This document shows, one piece after another, positions 26,335 through 35,036 of a stretch of 64,000 bases of DNA. The stretch comes from Alkalihalobacterium sp048323755 (lineage in GTDB: Bacteria; Bacillota; Bacilli; Bacillales; Bacillaceae_F): the NCBI RefSeq assembly GCF_048323755.1, contig NZ_JBLWFS010000005.1, forward strand, positions 1 through 64,000, in the 5' to 3' direction. Within the stretch, counting starts at the first letter, position 1. Each line of letters begins with the position of its first letter. A model generated the notes under the pieces. It was given only the letters and a program-made list of their open reading frames with translations, did no database searches and was not told where the DNA came from. The translations under genes and the position numbers were made by a program.

Positions 26335-27189
26335 CTAATTTTTCGACGAATTTGAGTCAGGGTACACTCGCTTTTTCTTAATTCCTTGAGTTTCCGTCAC
26401 AAAGGATGCTTCCAGTACGGCAATAGGATCTATTGTTAATACAACTTCCTTCAGCTTCGGGTACATAAAGCGGTTTGTAATACAATAGATGATGAGTCGT
26501 TCATCACCAGTATATCCACCTTGCCCATGAAGATAAGTAATTTGTACATCTAATTCTTTTAAAAGACTCTCTCCTACCTCATACGGACGGTCTGAAATAA
26601 TCATTACCGATTTCCCTTGATTGAAACCATCCAACACAAAATCAATCATTTTCGAAACAATATAAAAAACAGCAATCGAAAACATTGCCTTTTCTAGCGT
26701 AAAAACAAAAGCAGCTGCCGTTAAAATAAGAGCATTAACTGCCAATAAAAACGTGCTAATCGGAATATGAAAGCGTCTTTGCATCCAAATTGCAATCATT
26801 TCAGTTCCGTCGACTGCACCACCTGATTTTACAACGAGCCCGACCCCAACTCCTAATAATAGTCCGCCGTAAAGAACAATTAACACTTCCGAAGAGGTGA
26901 TGGCTGCCATTGGTGCTAACCACATAAGACCTATTGTTGTCACAACATTGGCATAGATCGTCCGTATAACAAACCGTTTCCCCATAAAATTAGCTGCAAA
27001 CAATAAGGTAGGAAGATTTAAAGCAATATAAACGACCCATATCGGAAATCCCCATACGGAATTCACCATAATAGAGATCGCTGTTACTCCACCATCGACT
27101 AAACCATTTGGAGCCAGAATTAATTCAAGACCAGCAGCAGTGATTAAGGAGCCAATCGTCAGCAGTAAGTAATCAATTATTTTCTTCAT
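26335..27189 (-). CDS. YitT family membrane protein (DUF161 + DUF2179)
   Basis: Membrane protein of 284 residues. Five to six hydrophobic helices occupy about 5-175, including GGVTAISIMVNS and VKSGGAVDGTEMIAIW, which are YitT/DUF161 features. A soluble C-terminal DUF2179 domain (about 195-275, VGESLLKELDVQITYLHGQG) may bind a small ligand. The role is unknown. It lies between ald and ytkL with 65 nt to the latter. Bacillaceae carry several paralogues, so no specific symbol is given. Confidence 0.85.
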   Translation of the reverse strand: MKKIIDYLLLTIGSLITAAGLELILAPNGLVDGGVTAISIMVNSVWGFPIWVVYIALNLPTLLFAANFMGKRFVIRTIYANVVTTIGLMWLAPMAAITSSEVLIVLYGGLLLGVGVGLVVKSGGAVDGTEMIAIWMQRRFHIPISTFLLAVNALILTAAAFVFTLEKAMFSIAVFYIVSKMIDFVLDGFNQGKSVMIISDRPYEVGESLLKELDVQITYLHGQGGYTGDERLIIYCITNRFMYPKLKEVVLTIDPIAVLEASFVTETQGIKKKRVYPDSNSSKN

Positions 27190-27280
27190 TCGTTTCCCCT
27201 TTTGCTTTTCATCTTACTATTATTTTAACATATGCCCTCTTTCTCTCTTATATCAAAGGCTTGTAAAAATATTTAACAGC

Positions 27281-27308
27281 AAAAAAAACTAAAGAGTATT
27301 CTCTTTAG
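27281..27308 (-). terminator. Terminator of ald
   Basis: On the minus strand CTAAAGAG-AATA-CTCTTTAG is followed by eight T, 14 nt past the ald stop. Confidence 0.93.
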
Positions 27309-27322
27309 CCTTTTTACGAATT

Positions 27323-28441
27323 TTACGATTGAAGAAGTTCCAGTGCATTCTTGTATTCTAACCCTTGAGCTTCAGCAACAGCTTGATACGTAACATAGCC
27401 ATCTAGTGTGTTAATTCCTTTTATCAGCGCTGAATTATCAAGACAAGCTTGACGGTATCCTTTGTTTGCTATTTGCGCAGCAAATGGGATCGTAACATTC
27501 GTTAAAGCAATCGTTGATGTTCGAGGAACTGCCCCTGGCATATTCGCCACTGCATAATGTAAGACACCATGCTTTTCGTACGTTGGATCATCGTGAGTCG
27601 TAATACGATCTGTCGTTTCAAATATCCCACCTTGATCAATTGCTACGTCAACTACGACAGAACCGGGCTGCATCGACTTAATCATTTCTTCCGTAACAAG
27701 ACGCGGTGCCTTAGCGCCTGGAATAAGGACCGCTCCAATCACTAGATCCGAATCGCGAACAGCATCAGCAATATTCATGGGGTTAGACATCATGGTGTTG
27801 ATTTCTTTTCCAAAAATATCGTCAAGCTGCCTTAAACGATCTGGACTTAAGTCAAGGATCGTAACATTGGCTCCTAACCCAATCGCAATTTTCGCTGCAT
27901 TAGTCCCAACTATTCCTCCACCAATAATCGTAACTTTTCCACGACTAACTCCTGGAACTCCTGATAAAAGTGTTCCTTTTCCACCATTCGACTTTTCTAA
28001 AAATTGTGCACCAATTTGCGATGCCATTCTACCAGCCACTTCACTCATTGGGATCAGAAGAGGTAGTGATCCATTTGGTGGTTGTACCGTTTCATAGGCA
28101 ATTCCAATGACTTTACGATCCATTAATGCCTGTGTTAATTGTCGTTCAGGAGCTAAATGTAAATATGTGAATAAGATCTGACCTTCATAGAAATAATCAA
28201 ATTCCTCAGCAAGTGGTTCTTTTACTTTCATCACCATTTCTTGAGACCACGCTTCTTTTGATGTTTCCACGATTTTTGCCCCAGCATTTATATACTGATC
28301 ATCGGTAAACCCTGAGCCGTTTCCAGCACCTCGCTGGATATAAACCTCATGGCCAAGATTGACGAGTGTAATCACACCAGCAGGCGTCATCGCTACTCGG
28401 TTTTCATTATTTTTTATTTCGGTTGGAACACCAATCCTCAA
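27323..28441 (-). CDS. ald: Alanine dehydrogenase
   Basis: NAD-dependent interconversion of L-alanine and pyruvate plus ammonia, used for alanine catabolism and important in sporulation in Bacillus. It has 372 residues. Substrate-site residues Arg15, Lys74 (KVKEPL) and His95 (TYLHLA) are present; the Rossmann loop is IIGGGIVGTNAAK and SDLVIGAVLIPGAKAPRLV follows. Standard start MRIGVPTEIKNNENRVAMTP. Transcribed singly with its own terminator. Confidence 0.95.
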   Translation of the reverse strand: MRIGVPTEIKNNENRVAMTPAGVITLVNLGHEVYIQRGAGNGSGFTDDQYINAGAKIVETSKEAWSQEMVMKVKEPLAEEFDYFYEGQILFTYLHLAPERQLTQALMDRKVIGIAYETVQPPNGSLPLLIPMSEVAGRMASQIGAQFLEKSNGGKGTLLSGVPGVSRGKVTIIGGGIVGTNAAKIAIGLGANVTILDLSPDRLRQLDDIFGKEINTMMSNPMNIADAVRDSDLVIGAVLIPGAKAPRLVTEEMIKSMQPGSVVVDVAIDQGGIFETTDRITTHDDPTYEKHGVLHYAVANMPGAVPRTSTIALTNVTIPFAAQIANKGYRQACLDNSALIKGINTLDGYVTYQAVAEAQGLEYKNALELLQS

Positions 28442-28575
28442 AGCCTACACCTCATTTGCATTAGTTAGTTCTATTACTAAATCTTGTATGTCATTTTAAA
28501 GAAGCTCCACTTTAGTCATTCCCAAATCTTTATTACCCATTACGAATGACCTCGATTACGCATGATCAATTACGG

Positions 28576-28950
28576 TTAATCTTTGTTCCATACCCATGTA
28601 AACAATTTTCCTTCACCGTTCATCATTCGTATATCGAGTCGCTCGATATCTTTGTAGCCATTTTCCTTTAGTTGTTTCACCATAAACTCCACTTTTGTGC
28701 CTTCGCGGAGTTGAATGAGGGAAATCATTGATTGCACCTCTTTTTCTGCCTCTTTCCCTCTTTTTATTACATTACCAGTTTCAAATTCGAATTTATCAGG
28801 GTTATCATATTCCCACTCATGTATAATCCCATTTTCGATAACTGTAATGCGAATCGCGAATTTATCCATAAGCTCTGATGCTAGCCCATGAGGTTGAAAT
28901 GAGAATAAAACGAATAGTAAAACCATTAATAATAATAGCCTCTTTTTCAT
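28576..28950 (-). CDS. Secreted hypothetical protein with signal peptide
   Basis: Protein of 124 residues starting at ATG 28950, which has AGAGGTGATC upstream; longer upstream reading is unlikely to be translated. The N-terminus MKKRLLLLMVLLFVLFSF then PHGLAS looks like a cleavable signal peptide with cleavage near residue 25. The mature part (about 100 residues) is charged, with IENGIIHEWEYDNPDKFE and a C-terminal GEGKLFTWVWNKD. No catalytic motif or family is recognised. It lies between ald and ytkK and may be exported and anchored or extracellular. Confidence 0.75.
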   Translation of the reverse strand: MKKRLLLLMVLLFVLFSFQPHGLASELMDKFAIRITVIENGIIHEWEYDNPDKFEFETGNVIKRGKEAEKEVQSMISLIQLREGTKVEFMVKQLKENGYKDIERLDIRMMNGEGKLFTWVWNKD

Positions 28951-29060
28951 GATGATCACCTCTAGTATTAAGGTGTTCATTTCATGGAAAATAATACATA
29001 TTTTCCAATCGTAACTTATATTTTTTCTTACAATTTGTAAATTTTTTATGTGAAAATAAA

Positions 29061-29094
29061 TCGAGGTGAAAATCACTAACGATTTTCACCTCGA
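29061..29094 (-). terminator. Terminator downstream of ytkK
   Basis: TCGAGGTGAAAATC pairs perfectly with GATTTTCACCTCGA around a six-base loop; on the minus strand TTTATTTTC follows. It lies about 80 nt after the ytkK stop. Confidence 0.8.
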
Positions 29095-29170
29095 CCAGAA
29101 ATCTTATAAGAACACTAACAACACACTAGAAACGACTGAACTAGTCGTTATATTACGATCAATTCTTTAG

Positions 29171-29929
29171 TTACCTGTGGCTGTTAATGACATCTAAACC
29201 ACCCGTGATTTCTAGAACAGTTCCAGTAATCATATCGGAATTATCTTGGCAAAGGAAACTTATAGCTCTAGCAATATCTTCACCCGTCCCCGAACGACCA
29301 ACTGGTGTTTTCTCATCAAAAAAATGGCGTGAATGTTCAATGGTTGCCTCTTTCATTTCACCTAGTATATTGCCTGGACAAACCATATTTACTGTAATGC
29401 CGTGTTCAGCTTCTTCGATCGCTAAAGTTTTCATCAAGGATACGAGACCTACTTTTGCAGCTGCATAAGCTGAACGATAGATCCACCCTGGTGCATCGTT
29501 TGCCCCTTGAAATCCATATGCAACAATTCGGCCAAACTTCTGTTGTCTCATCAATGGAATAACACCTTTGGCAATATGAAAAAAGGAACTCAAGTTACCT
29601 TCTACCATTTCATACCACTCGTCATCTGTGTAATCTACAAGCTTTTTCCGCTCAAATATATAAGGGCCAGCATTATGAATAAATATATCTATTTTGTTGA
29701 ACCTTTCTATTGAAGATTGGATGAGTTCGTCTAAATCCGCTTTATTAGTAACGTCAGCTTTTACAAACTGAAGCTGATCAGCTTTAGCTTCCCAGCGTTT
29801 CTTTAACTTTTCAACTGCACTCACATCGGTGCGATAACTAACCGTTACGGAGTAACCTTCTTCTAATAATTGTTCGGTAACTTTTAGACCAAGCCCTTTC
29901 GTACCTGCAGTAACAATCGCATGTCGCAT
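29171..29929 (-). CDS. ytkK: Short-chain dehydrogenase/reductase YtkK
   Basis: SDR oxidoreductase of 252 residues from the ATG at 29929 (GGAAGGTGGG seven nt upstream; MRHAIVTAGTKGLG is the typical start). Cofactor loop TAGTKGLGLKV (7-17), HNAG and the catalytic YAAAK, preceded by a serine, are intact. Annotated in B. subtilis as a 3-oxoacyl-ACP reductase-like protein; the actual substrate is unknown. Synteny near ytkL supports the symbol. Confidence 0.82.
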   Translation of the reverse strand: MRHAIVTAGTKGLGLKVTEQLLEEGYSVTVSYRTDVSAVEKLKKRWEAKADQLQFVKADVTNKADLDELIQSSIERFNKIDIFIHNAGPYIFERKKLVDYTDDEWYEMVEGNLSSFFHIAKGVIPLMRQQKFGRIVAYGFQGANDAPGWIYRSAYAAAKVGLVSLMKTLAIEEAEHGITVNMVCPGNILGEMKEATIEHSRHFFDEKTPVGRSGTGEDIARAISFLCQDNSDMITGTVLEITGGLDVINSHR

Positions 29930-30100
29930 AAACGTCCCACCTTCCACGTATTGGAACTACCTCTACTATATTGATCATACAATGAAAGGGACATGAAGTA
30001 AAAAAGATTGCACTACTGTTTACATTAAGTTTATGTAAAAAATCTTTCGTAGGTTGTCGCTCTTGCAAACGCAGGCTTTAAAGAACAACGAACTTTAGAT

Positions 30101-30132
30101 AAAAAGAAGGCTGACTTCTAACTGTCAGCCTC
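30101..30132 (-). terminator. Terminator of the 49-residue ORF
   Basis: On the minus strand GAGGCTGAC, seven-base loop and GTCAGCCTTC are followed by TTTTT. It lies directly downstream of the small ORF at 30143-30292, supporting that ORF as a transcribed gene. Confidence 0.85.
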
Positions 30133-30142
30133 ACCCCTTAAC

Positions 30143-30292
30143 TTACCCTTGTCGTTCGTCATTGTTTTGCTGTTGTCCATTTGCACGATCATCTTCGGTT
30201 GTTCCAACACGGTATGAGTCCATAATTTGTTCTAGCACCATCATTTCGCCATCCTCATCGTAGACCGTACCCGTTAACTTATGTTCTTTCAT
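30143..30292 (-). CDS. Small hydrophilic hypothetical protein, 49 residues
   Basis: ATG at 30292 is preceded by AAGGGGGG with six nt spacing. The product starts MKEHKLTGTVYDEDGEMMVL and ends in a Gln/Asn/Asp-rich tail (NGQQQNNDERQG). A terminator follows about 10 nt after the stop. No known domain is recognised; the N-terminal part could form a short beta hairpin. It is transcribed away from the divergent uspA-like gene. The coding assignment rests on RBS, start, codon pattern and terminator together. Confidence 0.6.
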   Translation of the reverse strand: MKEHKLTGTVYDEDGEMMVLEQIMDSYRVGTTEDDRANGQQQNNDERQG

Positions 30293-30380
30293 ATGAAGCC
30301 CCCCTTCTGATCATTGAGACAAGTTTATTATTTAACAATTCATGAACTTTTATTACCAGCTGGATTATTATTAGAATGTT

Positions 30381-30409
30381 TTGATACAATGTTATTGTGG
30401 TAATAAAAT
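30381..30409 (+). promoter_or_regulatory. Sigma-A type promoter for the universal stress protein gene
   Basis: TTGATA (30381-30386) and TAAAAT (30404-30409) are separated by 17 bp, some 65 nt before the start codon. Match is five of six bases in each box. Confidence 0.5.
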
Positions 30410-30473
30410 ACAACAAGATAAGCCACGTGGTTAAATTATAAATTCACAATTTTTTTTAGGGGAGTAGATATCA

Positions 30474-30914
30474 ATGGAAAATAATTATCGTAATGTTTTA
30501 GTAGCAGTAGACGGTTCTGAAGAAGCAAAGTTAGCTTTAAACAAAGCTTTTACGGTTGCAAAAAAAGAAAATGCACATTTATTTATTGCACACGTAATCG
30601 ACACTCGCACTTTTGCTACTGTTGAACAGTATGATCGTACAGTTGTCACCCGTGCGGAAAATTATGCAAAGGAACTTCTTGAAGAATATAAAGCAGAAGC
30701 TGAAAAAGCAGGGGTTGCAAACATTACAACAGTTCTTGATTTCGGCTCACCGAAAGTTAGAATTCCTAGAGATATCGCTAACAAACATGAAATAGATCTA
30801 ATTATCACCGGAGCTACAGGTTTAAATGCTGTAGAGCGTATTTTAATCGGAAGTGTTTCTGAGTCAATTACAAGAAGTTCGAAATGTGATGTATTAATTG
30901 TTAGAAATAAATAA
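30474..30914 (+). CDS. Universal stress protein (UspA family)
   Basis: Cytoplasmic 146-residue UspA-domain protein. Features: N-terminal NVLVAVDGSEEAK (7-19), and the ATP-binding-type loop GATGLNAVERILIGSVSESI (about 113-132) that matches G-2x-G-9x-G(S/T). It therefore probably belongs to the ATP-binding subgroup. General role: survival during growth arrest or stress. Single gene with its own promoter and terminator. Confidence 0.9.
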   Translation: MENNYRNVLVAVDGSEEAKLALNKAFTVAKKENAHLFIAHVIDTRTFATVEQYDRTVVTRAENYAKELLEEYKAEAEKAGVANITTVLDFGSPKVRIPRDIANKHEIDLIITGATGLNAVERILIGSVSESITRSSKCDVLIVRNK

Positions 30915-30932
30915 GTAATCTATAAATAAATG

Positions 30933-30963
30933 AAAGAGGATGGCACATTTGTCATCCTCTTTT
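30933..30963 (+). terminator. Terminator of the universal stress protein gene
   Basis: AAAGAGGATG and CATCCTCTTT form a 10-bp stem with an 8-nt loop, the T-run being part of the 3' arm (TTTTC), 19 nt after the stop. Confidence 0.85.
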
Positions 30964-30989
30964 CTATGGAAGCAACCATCTATGAGAAA

Positions 30990-31086
30990 GGCTCTTTTCT
31001 AAGAGATTGTTGCTTTTAGCTATTGGACCGTAACCAAGCGAATGCTTGGTTACGGTCCAATAGCAACAAAGTTTACGAAAACAGCC
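30990..31086 (-). repeat. 97-bp mini copy of the ATTGGACCG repeat element
   Basis: Read on the minus strand it starts GGCTGTTTTCGTAAACTTTG, continues TTGCTATTGGACCG, has a single central hairpin AACCAAGC/GCTTGGTT, then CGGTCCAATAGCTAAAAGCA and ends AGAAAAGAGCC. It lacks two inner hairpins found in the 184-bp copies. Its orientation is opposite to the copy at 32241-32424. The 31087-31334 stretch that follows is AT-rich upstream sequence of the ATP-grasp gene. Confidence 0.85.
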
Positions 31087-31334
31087 TTGAGATAAGAGTC
31101 ATTAGAAAAAATTGTCTTTTTTCCCCTAAAAAAAGTGTTGAAATTCTTCTCCCAATCAGTAAAATTAGATTAGGTAAAAAACGCTTTTTATTTAACTACC
31201 GTAACTTTTTACTTCCATACTCACAACACAGGAACCCTTTTAGTTTTTTGAATATTTGAAATACTTTTATTCAAATGGTTTCTTTTATTAAAAAAAATTA
31301 CAACAGAATATTGTTTAGGGAGAGAACAGAAGAA

Positions 31335-32132
31335 ATGAAACATATTACATTTAACCCTTATCGTACTATAGGTATTCCGAATACTACCTATTTAAAATCT
31401 GATTCTATGTTTCAACATATTAAGCAAATCAAAGAGTCTGATTGGGTTTTGTTTCCTGAGTATTGGCAAGTAAATTCACTCGTTTACGGTTTAAATAAAA
31501 AGATCTTTCCTAGCGTTAACTCTTATCATTTAGGACATGACAAAATAGAAATGACCCGCGCCTTACTTTCTATTTGTCCTCAAAATGTGCCTTATACACT
31601 CATTTTACCGAATAATCAGTCCGGTTTTGAAACAGCTTTAAATGAAATGCCATTTCCGTTTATCGCTAAAGAAGTAAGAAATTCTATGGGCAAAGGTGTT
31701 TACCTCATTAATGACGTCACTGAGTTCCGTGAGTATGCATCTATTAGTAATGTATTATATGTACAAGAGCATTTACCAATAAATCGTGATATGAGGATCG
31801 TCTACGTTGGTGATGATGTTATAGCTGCTTATTGGCGAGTAGGTAATGGAGAGAGCCACTTAAACAACGTTTCACAAGGTGGGGAAATTGTATTAGAACT
31901 TATCCCGCGAGAAGCTATTGATCTAGTAAAACATGTAGCTCAAACATTAGGAATTAACCACGCTGGCTTTGACGTTGCCATGGTCGGTGATCAATTTTAT
32001 ATATTTGAATTTAACATTTTATTTGGAAACGTAGGATTTCAACAATTAGATGTTTCTGTAGAAGAAAAAATTGTAGAGTACATGCAAAAAGAAGATAGTA
32101 AATTGAGTATAGATACGATGTTTGTTTCTTAA
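31335..32132 (+). CDS. RimK-like ATP-grasp ligase, substrate unknown
   Basis: Protein of 265 residues from the ATG at 31335, which has TAGGGAGAG upstream. It shows the ATP-grasp plan of RimK/glutathione synthase-type ligases: IEMTRALLS before the subdomain A, the nucleotide lysine segment PFIAKEVRNSMGKGVYL (about 112-128), YVQEHLPINRDMRIVYVGD (about 143-161), and HAGFDVAMV then FEFN with the Mg-binding Glu/Asn (about 229-232). Such enzymes join a carboxylate to an amine; the partner is not predictable here. No obvious partner enzyme is adjacent. The gene sits between two inverted copies of the ATTGGACCG element in an otherwise conserved region, suggesting acquired or relocated DNA. Confidence 0.78.
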   Translation: MKHITFNPYRTIGIPNTTYLKSDSMFQHIKQIKESDWVLFPEYWQVNSLVYGLNKKIFPSVNSYHLGHDKIEMTRALLSICPQNVPYTLILPNNQSGFETALNEMPFPFIAKEVRNSMGKGVYLINDVTEFREYASISNVLYVQEHLPINRDMRIVYVGDDVIAAYWRVGNGESHLNNVSQGGEIVLELIPREAIDLVKHVAQTLGINHAGFDVAMVGDQFYIFEFNILFGNVGFQQLDVSVEEKIVEYMQKEDSKLSIDTMFVS

Positions 32133-32144
32133 TAAATTAACGTT

Positions 32145-32181
32145 AAAAGGTAACGGAAAACTAATTCCGTTACCTTTTTTT
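32145..32181 (+). terminator. Terminator of the ATP-grasp gene
   Basis: AAAGGTAACGGAA and TTCCGTTACCTTT form a 13-bp stem with a short loop, followed by TTTT. Confidence 0.93.
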
Positions 32182-32240
32182 ATGTTTCGTATTTCGTAAT
32201 GAAGATCTCTTATTAAATATAACAGGTTTTATTTATTATT

Positions 32241-32424
32241 GGCTGTTTACGTAAACTTTGTTGCTATTGGACCGTTTTTTGAATATAAATCAGCCCTAAT
32301 GGATAAATTCATTTATCCATCTGGCTGATTTCTATTCAAAAGCTTCACGCTAAAGCGTGAAGAACCAAGCTTTCGCTTGGTTACGGTCCAATAGCTAAAA
32401 GCAACATTCTTTTAGAAAAGAGTC
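32241..32424 (+). repeat. Full-length (184-bp) copy of the ATTGGACCG repeat element
   Basis: The outer arms are imperfect inverted repeats (GGCTGTTTACGTAAACTTTG... against GACTCTTTTCTAAAAGAATG...), both ending inward in ATTGGACCG. Inside are three hairpins: CAGCC...GGCTG with an AT-rich inner stem (32291-32328), CTTCACGC/GCGTGAAG and AACCAAGC/GCTTGGTT. By eye it differs from the copy at 40140-40323 at seven positions with no length change. Its right end overlaps the argH stop codon by 13 bp. Confidence 0.9.
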
Positions 32425-33800
32425 TTATTATTTAATAAGGTTTCAGCTTTTTCTAGCGCAAGTTGCACTTGAGCAAAGCCTGTACCACCAGCACTATTTC
32501 TACGAGCAACTACTGTTTTCGGTTGTAGTACTTCGTAGATATCTTCTTCAAATAATGAACTTGCTTCTTTATAATCCGCAAATGGCAGGTCTAGCAGGAA
32601 ATGTCCTTGTTGGATACAATGAAGAACTAGCTTTCCTACCACTTCATGAGCATCACGGAATGGCATTCCTTTACTTGCTAGATAATCAGCAAGCTCAGTT
32701 GCATTTGAGAAGTCAGAATGCGTTGCTTTTTCCATCACATCTGTATTAACGGTCATTGTCTCAATCATACCCGTAAAGATCTTTAGTGAGCCTTTAACCG
32801 TTGTTACCGCATCAAACATTCCTTCTTTATCTTCTTGCATATCTTTGTTATACGCAAGTGGCAGACCTTTAAGAATTGTTAACAAGGAGAATAAACTTCC
32901 GTAAACTCTTCCTGTTTTTCCACGAATCAGTTCCGCCATATCCGGATTTTTCTTTTGCGGCATAATACTGCTTCCAGTAGCAAATGCGTCATCTAGTTCA
33001 ATAAAGCGAAACTCTTGTGAAGACCAAAGAATGATTTCCTCACAAAGCCTTGATAAGTGCATCATCAAAATCGAAGAACCGCTTAAGAATTCTAAAATGA
33101 AATCACGATCACTAACTGCATCTAGACTATTTTCATAAATTCCATCGAATCCTAATAATTCTGCACTGTAATGGCGGTCGATTGGAAACGTAGTACCAGC
33201 CAACGCACCTGCACCAAGTGGAGAAATATTAACTCGCTTTAACCCATCTGCATAACGGTTATAGTCTCGTTCTAACATCCAAAAATAAGCCATTAAGTGA
33301 TGGGCAAACGATACGGGCTGCGCACGTTGTAAATGTGTATACCCTGGAATTAGCGTTTCAATATGCTGTTTGCCTTGTTGAACTAAAGCGTTTTGCAGGT
33401 TTTTAATCTCTAAAAGAATTTCTTCCATTTGCTTACGTAAGTATAAATGCATATCTGTTGCTACTTGATCATTTCGACTTCTACCTGTATGAAGTTTCCC
33501 ACCGACTGGACCGATCTCATCAATTAAGAACTTTTCCACATTTAAGTGAATGTCCTCATTTTGGACAGAATATTCAAGTTCACCGTTTTGAGCTTTTACT
33601 AAGATCTTCTGTAAACCTTCAGTAATTTTCTCAACCTCGTCTTCTGTTAAAATTCCACACTTGCCGAGCATTTTAACATGTGCAAGACTGCCTTCGATGT
33701 CTTCTTCTACGAGTAGTTGGTCGAAGCCGATAGAGGCGCCGAATTCATCGACCCACTCTTCGGCTGTTTTTGTAAATCGACCACCCCACAACTTACTCAC
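32412..33800 (-). CDS. argH: Argininosuccinate lyase
   Basis: Cleaves argininosuccinate to arginine and fumarate, the last step of arginine synthesis. It has 462 residues. Family signature SSIMPQKKNPD (about 287-297) with the catalytic Ser loop, HTGRSRNDQ (about 103-111) and TGYTHLQRAQP-like GYTHLQRAQP (about 154-163) are present. It overlaps the end of argG by 4 nt. The last codons (Thr-Leu-Phe-stop) come from the terminal repeat of the element at 32241-32424, so the C-terminal residues after LNNK are probably not ancestral. The core enzyme is intact. Confidence 0.95.
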   Translation of the reverse strand: MSKLWGGRFTKTAEEWVDEFGASIGFDQLLVEEDIEGSLAHVKMLGKCGILTEDEVEKITEGLQKILVKAQNGELEYSVQNEDIHLNVEKFLIDEIGPVGGKLHTGRSRNDQVATDMHLYLRKQMEEILLEIKNLQNALVQQGKQHIETLIPGYTHLQRAQPVSFAHHLMAYFWMLERDYNRYADGLKRVNISPLGAGALAGTTFPIDRHYSAELLGFDGIYENSLDAVSDRDFILEFLSGSSILMMHLSRLCEEIILWSSQEFRFIELDDAFATGSSIMPQKKNPDMAELIRGKTGRVYGSLFSLLTILKGLPLAYNKDMQEDKEGMFDAVTTVKGSLKIFTGMIETMTVNTDVMEKATHSDFSNATELADYLASKGMPFRDAHEVVGKLVLHCIQQGHFLLDLPFADYKEASSLFEEDIYEVLQPKTVVARRNSAGGTGFAQVQLALEKAETLLNNKTLF

Positions 33801-35017
33801 AGTTTGACCCCCTTCTGGCTGTTAACGTCCTTGTTTACTTTACTGCTTACTTTTGTTGGTAGGCCCCAAAGTTTAATAAATCCAACTGCCGCATTATGGT
33901 CAAACTCATCATCAGTTGAGTAAGTCGCTAACTTCTCATCATATAATGAGTATTCTGATTTACGACCTTCAACGATAGCATGCCCTTTAAATAATTTTAC
34001 ACGAACAACACCCGTTACATTCTTTTGAGTTTCCGCTAAAAATGCTTGAAGTGCTGGAGTTAATGAAGAGAACCATAAACCGTTGTAAATCAGCTCAGCT
34101 AGTTTTTGGCTGATCACCGGTTTAAAGTGTGCTACATCTTTTGTTAATGTTAAGTCTTCTAATTCTTTATGTGCTTTTATTAGTGTCATCGCACCTGGAC
34201 ACTCATACACTTCACGAGATTTAATACCTACTAGGCGGTTTTCAACGTGGTCGATACGTCCAACCCCATGTTTACCTGCAATTTCGTTTAATTTTAAAAT
34301 AAGTTCATGCAGTTCATACTTTGTTCCATCTATAGAAACCGGTACACCTTGTTCAAAAGCAATTTCTAAGTACTCTGGCACATCAGGTGTTTTCTCAAGA
34401 GGTGCTGTCATTTCATATGCACCTTCTGGTGGAGTCGCCCAAGGATCTTCTAATACTCCACACTCGTTCGCACGTCCCCAAAGGTTTGCATCGACTGAAT
34501 ACGGATTGTCTAAGTCAATCGGAATAGGAATATTATTATTTTTTGCATACTCAATCTCCTCATCACGAGACCAACCCCACTCACGAACTGGCGCGAGTAC
34601 TTCTAAGTCTGGGTTTAAAGCTTGAATAGACACTTCAAAACGAACTTGGTCGTTTCCTTTTCCTGTACAACCATGTGCTACTGCATCAGCACCCACTTGT
34701 TCTGCAATTTCAACTAGCTTTTTAGAAATAAGCGGACGTGATAGTGCTGAGACAAGTGGATATTTTTGCTCATATAATGTATGAGCTTGAAGTGCTGGTA
34801 ATACAAATTCTTCTGCGAATTCTTTCTTTGCATCAATTGTATAGGACTGAATAGCTCCCACTTTAAGAGCTTTATCTTTAATAAAGTCTAAATCCTTACC
34901 TTCACCAACATCTAATCCAACTGCTACAACATCGTATCCTTGATCGCTTAACCATTTAATCGCAACTGATGTATCTAATCCTCCAGAATATGCTAGCACC
35001 ACTTTTTTCTTACTCAT
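33797..35017 (-). CDS. argG: Argininosuccinate synthase
   Basis: ATP-dependent joining of citrulline and aspartate. It has 406 residues. The N-terminal PP-loop AYSGGLDTSVAIKWL (9-23) and the citrulline/aspartate-binding HGCTGKGNDQVRFE (about 115-128) are present. It is first gene of argG-argH, overlapping argH by 4 nt. Two ARG-box-like sites lie within 60 nt upstream, so arginine repression by ArgR/AhrC is likely. Confidence 0.96.
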   Translation of the reverse strand: MSKKKVVLAYSGGLDTSVAIKWLSDQGYDVVAVGLDVGEGKDLDFIKDKALKVGAIQSYTIDAKKEFAEEFVLPALQAHTLYEQKYPLVSALSRPLISKKLVEIAEQVGADAVAHGCTGKGNDQVRFEVSIQALNPDLEVLAPVREWGWSRDEEIEYAKNNNIPIPIDLDNPYSVDANLWGRANECGVLEDPWATPPEGAYEMTAPLEKTPDVPEYLEIAFEQGVPVSIDGTKYELHELILKLNEIAGKHGVGRIDHVENRLVGIKSREVYECPGAMTLIKAHKELEDLTLTKDVAHFKPVISQKLAELIYNGLWFSSLTPALQAFLAETQKNVTGVVRVKLFKGHAIVEGRKSEYSLYDEKLATYSTDDEFDHNAAVGFIKLWGLPTKVSSKVNKDVNSQKGVKL

Positions 35018-35036
35018 GTTATTCCCTCCAATAATA

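Noticed and set aside
31023..31259. A 78-codon plus-strand frame starting inside the mini repeat
   Set aside because: It begins within a palindromic repeat, has no RBS and runs into the AT-rich region upstream of the ATP-grasp gene.
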